A stretch of 15,539 bases of DNA from JAJKJG01 sp036389455 (GCA_036389455.1 DASVPW010000097.1:1-15539); one strand, 5' to 3'; positions 9,201 through 13,035 are shown, counted from the first letter of the stretch. Translations and numbers: made by a program. The notes: generated by a model not told the origin, from the letters alone.

Positions 9201-9401
9201 CGCAAAATAGTCGTGGACGACGACCTTGCGCCCGTCGTCGCCGACGATCAGGAGGTCGCGCCCGGCCTTCTTGAAATCCGCGTTGAACAGGAACGCCGCG
9301 TCCGGGATGACGACCACGTCCCCGGAGCCTGCATCGATGTCGATGTCGGCGCCGCGCCAGAGGCCGAGGCCGAAATCGTGGGACGGCGGCTCGCGAAGCA
9401 A
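279..9401 (-). CDS. Giant multi-domain RTX adhesin-like protein, probably type I secreted
   Basis: Encodes 3040 residues. I read no cysteine anywhere and see no Sec signal, as expected for type I secretion. Order: BapA-like N-terminal segment (about 15-95); FecR-like domain (110-225), resembling N-terminal retention modules of LapA-type adhesins; collagen-like and poly-Gly linker (317-440); VCBS-like repeats (415-777); five cadherin-like repeats (778-1340); further cadherin-like modules (1341-1650); DUF642 or choice-of-anchor-C-like module (1655-1812); cadherin-like module (1816-1945); beta-propeller-like region (1955-2355); C-type lectin fold (2405-2545) set inside a VCBS repeat; cadherin-like module (2615-2730); jelly-roll-like module (2740-2880); five RTX nonapeptides (2892-2936); serralysin-type C-terminus. 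The start is TTG, with AAGGG about 8 nt upstream and an in-frame stop 33 nt upstream. Probable role: surface attachment, biofilm or glycan binding (inference). No secretion genes are adjacent. Confidence 0.93.
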   Translation of the reverse strand: MLREPPSHDFGLGLWRGADIDIDAGSGDVVVIPDAAFLFNADFKKAGRDLLIVGDDGRKVVVHDYFAGDKRPALASREGATIAGYVVDAIVKQTSPAEVAQSGQPAGAGTPIGRVEKVAGNAVVIRNGVPVNLNVGDLVYKGDVVQTGSGSSLGIGFVDGSAFNLAANARMVLNEMVYDPNGTGNSALINLVQGSISFLAGQVARTGDMKVETPVATMGIRGTLVLTEVTANNGPTKIWSVFDPTTGRVGEVVALDKRDNTIVLARTNTADNALLFTPGTGFQVTVTQVPVTAADMQAAQAVVQQVVAIQAAFNAQPDLGQPPGPPGPPGPGDPGSPGSPGGSGGGGGGSGGTPDPLPNLAGGTGGGTTTTGSTTGSGGTPFTIPSSLNPTPIVVSGGGGGGGGGGGAADGSGGENAPPVLSPDTAPSHTSTGGGGTGPAQTGGELQFTDPDPADTHQAAVSAGSAQWTKADNSPVGSAIPAATLAALGTALTVTVAEDADGAGTIQWSFALAREATRFLAAGERLVVTYEITVQDAAGGSSTQPVTIVLVGDNDAPVFSAAGQVTGSTEDADTLTIVGQSLFEDADLSDIHAVSAAPNPATPGNLGTLVAGVLHDSTGAGTGGVVGWAYKADEDAVKALAAGEVRTDGFVLTLTDGEGATTTQFVNLTLVGENDAPGVSGPVAGAATEDGGPVVLDALANATDVDHGAALTVVGVPAALPAGVTFDAAAHAFTLNPADPAYQHLAAGETTTVTVDYGVSDGFVTTPASAVWTVTGVNDAPAFAGDGAVEVREGGTVTVTTADLSATDPDNTDAQLVYTLTGTVHGTVLLRLFSTTVSLGVGSTFTQEALAANLVSFQHDGGEADGSFTVSLTDGIAPAQTRTVAVTVNPHVNDAPVLGGDGAITVPEGGTAAVTTADLTATDPDTANAQLVYTVTGLSHGTLVVNGVAAPVGQTFTQGDLAANRVQFHHDGGEADASFTVSLTDGVAPAQTRTVVATVSPHVNDAPAFAGDGAVAVLEGGAATVTTADLSASDPDTPDSVLTYTLTGASHATVLRNGLNLLVGDTFSQEDIAAGRISVQHDGGEADGSFAVSLTDGAAAPQTRVVAVAVTTHVNDAPTLSGDGAVEVREGGTVTVTTADLSATDPDNTDAQLVYTLTGTVHGTVLLRLFSTTVSLGVGSTFTQEALAANLVSFQHDGGEADGSFTVSLTDGTAPAQTRTVVATVNPHVNDPPVLAGDGVVVVQEGGSAVVQTTDLAASDPDTPDSVLTYTLTGASHVTVLRSGLNLLVGDTFLQEDIAAGRITVEHDGGEADGSFTVSLTDGTAPAQTRTVTATVNPHVNDAPVFHGLDGTPATNEGVPVRLDPSVTISDAELDLRNGGAGNYAGASLVIARHNDPGMHQHDTFGFDTAGALFTVVGNELRAGGLTFATFTAPTGPVAGTGILTIAFTGAQTAATTALVNDVVQRILYANTNDNPPANPRLDYLFDDGGGQGLGGHQTAQGHVFVTITPVNDAPVNTVPGAQSVAEDTGLVFSAANGNAVTVADPDIGAGGATVTLSVLHGTLTLGSVAGLTALSGDGTGTVTLTGTLGDINAALSGLTYQGNPNFNGADTLKVETSDNGNSGTGGTLTDTDTVAITVTAVNDAPGIGFTPVINLIQNGSFESPALPSGGFIFGATGTTITNWFVSQGDVDLITSWQSAEGNQSLELNGFQRGAIQQSFATTVGQSYTVRFSLAGNPDPGNANDFVHDLRVSATGASPQTYVFDSTSHTASSMGWTNEFFTFVATATTTTVTFESLDTGNSGPALDGVSVVLAFAIPVTEDTATRLSGITISEDDSGTADITVTYAIPAGSGTLSASAGGGVEVDGSGTRTLTLTGTIAEIQAYLNDLSLGVTYTPAQDRDTDTTLTVTVNDNGATGAGGPQIVSRDFTLDLVPADEAPTNNAPTITASAPPTLLFGEIADGIEESAATDAFVGFGDVYWLSTGHNSTSVGYQDEYGDFTLIHSVSGTLGFNFKAGHLYALGGFSTTSALGDVLFVAGDSFLYDNATDDASPSRKAMFAVYPTNGSGTGGPAYTPPGETFPSIPPAFTYNTREFFAADGDEGFRGIATDAASGHVYAVGFGDAGSGSSLLVAEYDTTGQLLHWAVDPRIVADDGLPVGDYSGSEQSSVANDAGWFDGHLWVFGAYDSGSGYRPSVWEYDADLNIQQQLLPPDGGEFLGATVAGGFLYAVGDTTDASDGQDALIVKYDAAGVPVWTTTFDGDGTDSNSGGDAFDDIVATEDGRLFAVGYTTNALGRFGVTLEIDPATGDVLTRTNSGVGYDRNTAVATDGTNLYVTETEEPDGPSGGLFLTYAIDPTVVEDGVAANGDFRGLYFVTVQLTIGDSDGDPVRYVTDGWTPVEPDGEGPWTSLFNANGHHYAVIYNNGLTWDEAEAGAEGLGGYLATITDADENTFIKNLLDGGSFYIGGSDPDLNGSWHWATGPEAGEEFWDHGPVGDAYANWDLDAGEPTGDFEPFALIRGDGFWNDGDGDPESDGVDGYVIEFSRFSLEGIYGRLELDTATGEATYVLDDFDPDTQALREGDIVTDHFEIVVADSHGAQTTLPLDFTVIGSNDPADAQELKVVRFADDLTAPFALDLAAPVDPDDGPGTLHVFIDELPTHGTIRLASGAPLSPGQEITVAELTGLLFDPADDATGGAYAAKEMFFRYTVWDGHGANFLGDQATVVLEQISTTTPAAQGTLPFSESSSTSMSSAYHPIADEFAGFDTGGLSLSGTGYAYGSFFGGDGTFMATDGAEFAVSSLMVAGFNGATAIRVTAYDFDDLVWQGDYDVTSGGPFVLVEPDADGASTGPITQLRIRPLAGGFSYGQLKVDDVSFSTVSSYVGAYSDDLLTGGALADRLHGLNGDDTMTGGAGDDLLAGGYGQDVMDGGAGADTYRFAWIDESGPTAETADLILGFTSGQDKIDLSAIDADVTTTFNDDFEWGDQNPNAVANSVTWFQDAAHNRTVIQMDNNGDAIADMMIVIAGLKTLQHDDFYGLNGL
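597..749 (-). other. RTX calcium-binding repeat block of the giant protein
   Basis: Five consecutive nonapeptides at residues 2892-2936 (GGALADRLH, GLNGDDTMT, GGAGDDLLA, GGYGQDVMD, GGAGADTYR) fit the GGxGxDxUx pattern that binds calcium as a parallel beta-roll. The following 104 residues (2937-3040), including LILGFTSGQDKIDLS, match the C-terminal domain of serralysin-type exported proteins. In that family this part carries the uncleaved type I secretion signal. Confidence 0.85.
1767..2189 (-). other. C-type lectin-like domain in the giant protein
   Basis: Residues about 2405-2545 show the C-type lectin fold pattern: GHHYAVIYNNGLTWDEAEA at the start, then GGYLATITDADEN, FYIGGSD, GSWHWATGPE, a GEP loop, GFWNDGDGD and a final GYVIEF strand. 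The loop that sets sugar preference in animal lectins (EPN or QPD) reads GEPTGD here, so no ligand can be assigned. The disulfides of animal lectins are absent, as is usual in bacterial versions. The domain sits between the first and last strands of a VCBS repeat. Confidence 0.8.
2337..3539 (-). other. Beta-propeller-like region of the giant protein
   Basis: Residues about 1955-2355 contain recurring blade-like segments such as GHLYALGGF, GHVYAVGFGDAGS, GHLWVFGAYDSGS, GFLYAVGDTTDAS and GRLFAVGYTTNA. Several are followed by a strand of the LIVKYDAAG or LVAEYDTTG type. The pattern (residue display, Asp-rich turn, YD-T/A-A-G) matches SBBP-type beta-propeller repeats. I count five or six blades by eye; the exact number is uncertain. 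Confidence 0.65.
3966..4439 (-). other. DUF642 / choice-of-anchor-C-like module in the giant protein
   Basis: Residues about 1655-1812 begin NLIQNGSFESPALPSGG and continue with TITNWFVSQGDVDLI, EGNQSLELNG, IQQSFATTVGQSYTVRFSLAGNP and a final LDGVSVV. This order (NGSFE, W-x-x-x-GDVDLI, G-x-QSLELNG, T-x-x-GQSYTVRF-x-LAGN, DGVSV) is that of the DUF642 or choice-of-anchor-C family, a predicted jelly-roll carbohydrate-binding fold of exported proteins. Confidence 0.75.
5382..7070 (-). repeat. Five tandem cadherin-like repeats
   Basis: Five in-register repeats of 111 or 115 residues each begin at an ND(A/P)P motif: residues 778, 893, 1004, 1115 and 1230. The shared core runs EGG, TTADLSA(T/S)DPD, LxYTLTG, TFxQExxAA, HDGGEADGSF and VSLTDG. 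By similarity the order is A-B-C-A'-C'. Lengths are 115, 111, 111, 115 and 111. They fit the cadherin-like/CSPG-like calcium-stabilised repeats of bacterial adhesins and probably form a rigid stalk. Bounds are 6726-7070, 6393-6725, 6060-6392, 5715-6059 and 5382-5714. Confidence 0.9.
8082..8453 (-). other. Gly/Pro-rich linker with collagen-like run
   Basis: Residues 317-440 are almost entirely Gly, Pro, Ser and Thr. They include a short collagen-like stretch (GPPGPPGPGDPGSPGSPGG) and a run of 11 glycines at residues 397-407 (8181-8213). In LapA-type adhesins a flexible linker follows the N-terminal retention module. I see no convincing LapG di-alanine cleavage motif here. Confidence 0.75.
8727..9074 (-). 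other. FecR-like / retention-module-like N-terminal domain
   Basis: Residues about 110-225 read GRVEKVAGNAVVIRNG, then VGDLVYKGDVVQTGSGSSLG, FVDGSAFNLAANARM and VETPVATMGIRGT. This matches FecR-like domains and the retention modules that hold giant type I adhesins in the outer membrane. If it works as in LapA, the protein stays threaded in the outer-membrane pore until released (inference). The preceding residues resemble the BapA N-terminal prefix. Confidence 0.7.
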
Positions 9402-9637
9402 ATCTGTTCCCTTTCGCGTTGCGCCGGCGCCTCAACGGCCGCCGGCAAGCACCAGATCGCTGCGCATGAAAAGGAATGTCCGCCCGGCCCGCGGACCGGC
9501 GCAAGCGCCCACTCTTAACGAACCGCAAACCGCGTCACAAGCTTTCGCGGCCGGGGACATCGCCCCCCGAACTTGGCCGTTTTGTGACACTTTGCGATGG
9601 GGCGTGGGGAGGAGGAGCGTGCGCCTTCCCGCCAAGC
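9402..9637 (-). promoter_or_regulatory. Upstream region of the giant gene, with repeats
   Basis: This gap between fabI and the giant gene should hold the latter's promoter, since transcription from fabI would otherwise have to run through. I cannot name a convincing -35/-10 pair on the minus strand. Visible structure: GTCACAA at 9534-9540 facing TTGTGAC at 9582-9588, and a short palindrome GGCGC-AA-GCGCC at 9498-9509. The giant gene's Shine-Dalgarno sequence (AAGGG) lies just upstream of its TTG start at 9401. Confidence 0.4.
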
Positions 9638-10540
9638 TTATTTCCCCGTGACCCCGGCCTCGTCCTGGGCCTTGAGCACCTGCGGGCGGGGCATGGAGAC
9701 GATGTTGTAGCCGCAGTCGACGTAGTGGGTCTCGCCCGTGACCCCGCGCGAGAGGTCGGACAGGAGATAGAGCGCCGAGCCGCCGATGTCCTCGATTCCA
9801 ACCGAGCGGCGCAGGGGGGCGTTCGCCTTCTGGTAGGCGAACATCAGGCGGGCGTCGGCGATGCCGGCGCCGGCGAGCGTCCGCACCGGGCCGGCCGAGA
9901 TCGCGTTGACCCGGATGCCGTCCGGCCCGAAGTCGGCGGCGAGGTAGCGCACCGAGGCCTCGAGCGCCGCCTTCGCGACCCCCATGACGTTGTAGTTCGG
10001 CATCACCCGGGTCGAGCCGCCGAAGGTCAGCGTCACCATGGCGCCGCCGTCGCGCATGCGGCTGGCTGCGCGCTTCGCGACCTCGGTGAAGGAGAAGCAC
10101 GAGATCAGCATGGTGCGCGAGAAGTTCTCCCGCGTCGTGTCGGCGTAGCGCCCTTTCAGCTCGTTCTTGTCCGAGAAGGCGACGGCGTGGACGACGAAGT
10201 CGAGGGCGCCCCATTCGCGGTCGAGGGCCGAAAAGGCGGCGTCGACGCTCGCTAAGTCCTCGACGTCGCAAGGCAGCACGAGGTCGGAGCCGAGCGATCT
10301 GGCGAGCGGCGCGACGCGCTTGCCGAGCGCCTCGCCCTGGTAGGTGAAGGCAAGCTCGGCGCCGTGCTGGCTGAGCGTCTTGGCGATGCCCCAGGCGATC
10401 GAGTGGTCGTTCGCGACTCCCATGACGAGGCCGCGCCGGCCCTGCATCAGGCCGCTCACGGCCATGTCCTCGGCCTCGGGGGCGGAGCGCGCCGGCCCGG
10501 AGCGCCGCTCATCCTCGTCCGGCCGGTCCTGCAGCCCCAT
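9638..10540 (-). CDS. fabI: Enoyl-[acyl-carrier-protein] reductase (NADH), FabI
   Basis: FabI reduces trans-2-enoyl-ACP to acyl-ACP, the last step of each fatty-acid elongation cycle, in the cytosol. The 300-residue protein has the nucleotide-binding segment GVANDHSIAWGIA (41-53), the active-site Tyr-X6-Lys as YNVMGVAK (Tyr183, Lys190) and the NAISAGP..TLAGAGI region. The residue ten before the catalytic Tyr, Tyr146 in E. coli FabI, is Phe173 here. I chose the ATG at 10540 because codons from there on carry G or C in the third position while those upstream do not; AGGG lies 11 nt upstream. Other starts are the ATG at 10567 (GAGG 9 nt upstream) and the ATG at 10465, which gives 275 residues, nearest the usual length. 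It follows fabA, fabB and the small membrane gene on the same strand. Confidence 0.95.
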   Translation of the reverse strand: MGLQDRPDEDERRSGPARSAPEAEDMAVSGLMQGRRGLVMGVANDHSIAWGIAKTLSQHGAELAFTYQGEALGKRVAPLARSLGSDLVLPCDVEDLASVDAAFSALDREWGALDFVVHAVAFSDKNELKGRYADTTRENFSRTMLISCFSFTEVAKRAASRMRDGGAMVTLTFGGSTRVMPNYNVMGVAKAALEASVRYLAADFGPDGIRVNAISAGPVRTLAGAGIADARLMFAYQKANAPLRRSVGIEDIGGSALYLLSDLSRGVTGETHYVDCGYNIVSMPRPQVLKAQDEAGVTGK

Positions 10541-10718
10541 GAATTTTTCATCCCTGCGCATATCCATGATCGGCACCCTCAGCCGAATCTCTCAATCTGA
10601 TGGATCGCACGGCGCCGCCATGATCTTGTGACAGGCCGACGTCCACGGTCATTGCTTTTGGCCTGATGGCTCAGGCATTACCGTACAGAAAGGCATTCGA
10701 ACGTCGTTGATTGAACTC
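10541..10718 (-). promoter_or_regulatory. Leader between the small membrane gene and fabI
   Basis: This lower-GC spacer separates the TAG stop of the small membrane gene from fabI. It holds a perfect hairpin, GCCTGA-TGGC-TCAGGC (10661-10676), with no T-tract on either side, so it is not an intrinsic terminator. It could be a processing site or part of an own fabI promoter region, but I cannot assign -35/-10 boxes with confidence. Confidence 0.35.
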
Positions 10719-10982
10719 CTACACTGGATACAGCTTTATCACCTGTGCAAACAGGTGAAATGCTTGAACGATGGCACCGCCGCCCGCGAACCAAGCTGCA
10801 ACTTTGTTCAGACGAGCTTGTTCGAGGATCGCTGCCGATACGCTCTGGAAATAGCTAGCCTGAATCGTGCTACCTGCCACGGGCGGCGACGGCAGCATGA
10901 CGAGAGCCGATCTAGCCCACCAAACGGCAGACAGGCCGAACAAAGCAGCTGACGCGCCTTGAACAAGAAGAGAGTACGTCAT
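10719..10982 (-). CDS. Small two-helix membrane protein overlapping the fabB stop
   Basis: Encodes 87 residues from an ATG whose bases overlap the fabB TGA as ATGA, a classic coupling arrangement. The same frame stays open far upstream through fabB, so automatic callers may report one long false gene and miss this one. Two hydrophobic helices are visible: about residues 4-22 (SLLVQGASAALFGLSAVWW) and 60-83 (ending in FHLFAQVIKL). Between them is a polar stretch containing SPPVAGSTI and an EQARLNK motif just before helix 2. I do not recognise a named family, although small two-helix proteins with a GRLN-like segment before helix 2 are familiar in alphaproteobacteria. GC is about 50 percent by hand count of three lines, far below fabB and fabI. 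No Shine-Dalgarno sequence is evident, fitting translation by ribosomes finishing fabB. Function unknown. Confidence 0.72.
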   Translation of the reverse strand: MTYSLLVQGASAALFGLSAVWWARSALVMLPSPPVAGSTIQASYFQSVSAAILEQARLNKVAAWFAGGGAIVQAFHLFAQVIKLYPV

Positions 10983-12202
10983 GCGTCGAGGTGTTTCAGC
11001 ACGATGGTGGCGTTGGTGCCGCCGAAGCCGAAGGAGTTCGACAGTACGTGACCGAGGCGGGCGTTGTCGACCCGCTCGCGCACGATCGGCATGTCGGCGA
11101 AGGCCGGGTCGAGCTCCTCGATGTTGGCGCTCTCGCAGATGAAGCCGTTGTTCATCATGAGAAGGGAGTAGATCGCCTCCTGGACCCCGGTCGCCCCGAG
11201 CGAGTGGCCGGTGAGCGACTTCGTCGCGGCGATCGGCGGGCACTTGTCGCCCGCCCCGAAGACCTCGCGGATTGCCTCGATCTCCTTCTCGTCGCCGACC
11301 GGCGTCGAGGTGGCGTGCGGGTTGATGTAGTCGATCCTGCCCTTCACGGTCTCCAAAGCCTGGCGCATGCAGCGCACGGCGCCCTCGCCCGAGGGGGCGA
11401 CCATGTCGTGGCCGTCCGAGGTCGCGCCGTAGCCCGCGACCTCGCCGAAGATGCGGGCGCCCCGCGCCTTGGCGTGCTCGAGCTCCTCCAGCACCACGAC
11501 GCCGGCGCCGCCCGCGATGACGAAGCCGTCGCGGTTCACGTCGTAGGCGCGCGACGCCGTCTCGGGGCGGTCGTTGTACTTCGTCGACATCGCCCCCATG
11601 GCGTCGAACAGCACCGAGAGGGTCCAGTCGAGCTCCTCCGAGCCGCCGGCGAAGATCACGTCCTGGCGCCCGCCGCGGATGATCTCGAAGGCGTTGCCGA
11701 TGCAGTGGTTCGAGGTCGCGCAGGCGGACGAGATCGAGTAGTTCACGCCCTTGATCTTGAACCAGGTCGCGAGCGTCGCCGACGCCGTCGAGGACATCGC
11801 CTTCGGGACCGCGAAGGGCCCGACGCGCTTCGGGCCCTTTTGGCGCGCGATGTCGGCCGATTCGACGATCACCTTGGTCGAGGGCCCCCCTGAGCCCATG
11901 ATGATGCCCGTGCGCTCGTTCGAGACCTCGCCCTCGGTGAGGCCGGCGTCGCGGATCGCCTGGTCCATGGCGACGTGGTTCCAGGCGGTGCCGCCGCCGT
12001 GGAAGCGCATGGCGCGGCGGTCGACGACCTCGGCCGGGTCGAGGGTCGGGGCGCCGTGGACCTGGCAGCGGAAGCCGAGCTTCTCGTAGTCCGGCGCCTT
12101 GACGACGCCGCTCTTCGCCTCCCGCAAGGAGGCCAGGACTTCCTGCGTGCTGTTGCCGATGGACGAGACGATGCCCATCCCGGTGACGACGACGCGCCTC
12201 AT
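10979..12202 (-). CDS. fabB: 3-oxoacyl-[acyl-carrier-protein] synthase I, FabB
   Basis: FabB condenses malonyl-ACP with acyl-ACP and, unlike other condensing enzymes, elongates the cis-3-decenoyl-ACP made by FabA, so it is needed for unsaturated fatty acids. The 407-residue length is normal for FabB. The thiolase-fold active site is complete: Cys161 in SSACATSNHC, His296 in NPHATSTPVGD, Lys328 in ATKSLTGH and His333. The Gly-rich FGFGGTNATIVLK ending is typical. The start is the ATG at 12202, with GGAG 9 nt upstream; a TTG five codons earlier lacks a ribosome site. fabA lies 90 nt upstream, and the stop overlaps the start of the small membrane gene. A GC-only hairpin sits directly before its ribosome site. 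Confidence 0.96.
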   Translation of the reverse strand: MRRVVVTGMGIVSSIGNSTQEVLASLREAKSGVVKAPDYEKLGFRCQVHGAPTLDPAEVVDRRAMRFHGGGTAWNHVAMDQAIRDAGLTEGEVSNERTGIIMGSGGPSTKVIVESADIARQKGPKRVGPFAVPKAMSSTASATLATWFKIKGVNYSISSACATSNHCIGNAFEIIRGGRQDVIFAGGSEELDWTLSVLFDAMGAMSTKYNDRPETASRAYDVNRDGFVIAGGAGVVVLEELEHAKARGARIFGEVAGYGATSDGHDMVAPSGEGAVRCMRQALETVKGRIDYINPHATSTPVGDEKEIEAIREVFGAGDKCPPIAATKSLTGHSLGATGVQEAIYSLLMMNNGFICESANIEELDPAFADMPIVRERVDNARLGHVLSNSFGFGGTNATIVLKHLDA

Positions 12203-12218
12203 GGAAAACCGCTCCAAA

Positions 12219-12237
12219 CCGGCCTTTCGCGGGCCGG
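12219..12237 (-). promoter_or_regulatory. Stem-loop beside the fabB ribosome-binding site
   Basis: On the minus strand the fabA-fabB spacer contains CCGGCC-CGCGAAA-GGCCGG, a perfect six-pair all-GC stem with a 7-nt loop. It is followed by TTT and then the fabB Shine-Dalgarno GGAG (12212-12215). Its position suggests tuning of fabB translation or partial transcription stop between fabA and fabB (inference). GC-rich DNA makes such stems fairly common. Confidence 0.4.
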
Positions 12238-12292
12238 ACCTTCACCTAAGCGCCGCGGCCAGGATACTCAACTGTTCGGCGGAACCGTGGCC

Positions 12293-12817
12293 CTACCCTC
12301 CGACAGGGGTGTCCTCGGCCTTGAACAGGCCGACGCGCAGATCCTTCGCCTCGTAGATCCGGCGCCCGTCGGCCTCGAGCCAGCCGTCGGCGATGCCGAG
12401 GTGGAGCTTCGAGCGGAACACCCGCTTGAGGTCGACGCCGTAGAGCACCCTCTTCACCGTGGGCAGGACCTGGTCCGTGAACTTGACCTCGCCGACCCCG
12501 AGCGCCCGCCCGCGCCCGGGCGAGCCGAGCCAGCCGAGGAAGAAGCCGACCATCTGCCACAGGGCGTCGACCCCGAGGCAGCCGGGCATCACCGGGTCGC
12601 CCTTGAAGTGGCAGGGGAAGAACCAGAGGTCCGGGCGCACGTCGAGCTCGGCGTGGACGTGGCCCTTGCCGTGGGCGCCGCCGTCCTCGGCGATCGAGAC
12701 GATGCGGTCGAACATCAGCATCGGCGGCAGCGGCAGCTGCGCGTTGCCGGCGCCGAACAGCTCGCCGCGTCCGCAGGCCAGGAGTTCCTCGTAGGTGAAG
12801 CTTGACTGCCGGGCCAT
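12293..12817 (-). CDS. fabA: 3-hydroxydecanoyl-[acyl-carrier-protein] dehydratase/isomerase, FabA
   Basis: FabA dehydrates 3-hydroxydecanoyl-ACP and isomerises the trans-2 double bond to cis-3, the branch point to unsaturated fatty acids. The 174-residue protein is the usual size. The hot-dog-fold active site is clear: His70 in FFPCHFKGDPVMPG and Asp84 in CLGVDALWQMVGFFLGW, the same positions as in E. coli. The start is the ATG at 12817, where the MARQSSFTYEELL N-terminus fits the family; only a weak AAGG lies 12 nt upstream. It is the first gene of the fabA-fabB-small gene-fabI run and is divergent from irr. A palindrome CGTTT-CAA-AAACG (12847-12859) lies in its upstream region. Confidence 0.97.
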   Translation of the reverse strand: MARQSSFTYEELLACGRGELFGAGNAQLPLPPMLMFDRIVSIAEDGGAHGKGHVHAELDVRPDLWFFPCHFKGDPVMPGCLGVDALWQMVGFFLGWLGSPGRGRALGVGEVKFTDQVLPTVKRVLYGVDLKRVFRSKLHLGIADGWLEADGRRIYEAKDLRVGLFKAEDTPVGG

Positions 12818-12846
12818 GCCGCGCGGGTGCCTTTCGTGTCCTGGAT

Positions 12847-12859
12847 CGTTTCAAAAACG
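12847..12859. promoter_or_regulatory. Palindrome upstream of fabA, possible operator
   Basis: CGTTT-CAA-AAACG is a perfect 5-bp inverted repeat lying 30-42 nt before the fabA start. It is AT-rich for this region and well placed for a repressor site. I do not recognise it as a known FadR, FabR or Irr (ICE) site, so the regulator is unknown. Confidence 0.3.
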
Positions 12860-12880
12860 GGCCGGCCGCCCGGTTGGCGG

Positions 12881-12908
12881 TTCGTAGCACAAGGGTTTCG
12901 CCCATCAA
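12881..12908 (-). promoter_or_regulatory. Weak candidate promoter of fabA
   Basis: On the minus strand, TTGATG (12903-12908) stands 16 nt before TACGAA (12881-12886), a loose match to -35 and -10 boxes (4 of 6 and about 3 of 6). The leader to fabA would be roughly 55-60 nt. Offered only as the best-looking pair. Confidence 0.25.
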
Positions 12909-12934
12909 AGGCGGCCGGGCCTCGTCCCTTTCGC

Positions 12935-12972
12935 GGGTTGCGGCGATCCTCCGCAATCCTACTGGGTTGCGG
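12935..12972. promoter_or_regulatory. TTGCGG repeat cluster upstream of irr, possible operator
   Basis: GGGTTGCGG occurs at 12935-12943, its inverted partner CCGCAATCC at 12951-12959, and GGGTTGCGG again at 12964-12972. The first two form TTGCGG-7-CCGCAA. The third coincides with the proposed irr -35 box, so a protein bound here could control irr and perhaps fabA. It does not look like the AT-rich ICE motif of Irr. The binding protein is unknown. Confidence 0.45.
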
Positions 12973-12995
12973 GCCCTCCGGCGTCTCCCTATACA
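12967..12995 (+). promoter_or_regulatory. Candidate irr promoter
   Basis: TTGCGG (12967-12972) and TATACA (12990-12995) are separated by exactly 17 nt, the ideal sigma-70 spacing. Each matches the consensus at four or five of six positions. Transcription would begin near 13002, leaving a leader of about 34 nt before the irr ATG at 13036. Confidence 0.55.
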
Positions 12996-13035
12996 TGCGG
13001 CAACGACCGGCGTGAGCCACGCGTTCCGAGCCTCC

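Noticed and set aside
3390..9518. A 2042-codon open frame on the plus strand, antisense to the giant gene
   Set aside because: Its product is a low-complexity Arg/Val/Asp/Gly-rich string, as expected when a GC-rich Asp/Thr/Gly-coding gene is read on the opposite strand. No domain is recognisable, while the minus-strand product is full of known folds.
9432..10271. A 279-codon minus-strand frame overlapping fabI
   Set aside because: It is the off-frame shadow of fabI, Arg-rich and without family motifs.
10661..10676. Hairpin between the small membrane gene and fabI as an intrinsic terminator
   Set aside because: No T-run follows the stem on either strand, and fabI downstream would be cut off.
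10707..10952. An 81-codon plus-strand frame opposite the small membrane gene
   Set aside because: It starts at TTG without a clear ribosome site and shows no helix, signal or family pattern, whereas the minus-strand frame has two helices and a coupled ATG.
12802..13035. In-frame upstream extension of irr by 78 codons
   Set aside because: The added residues lack Irr-family sequence, run over the promoter candidate and the fabA 5' end, and would exceed the normal Irr length.
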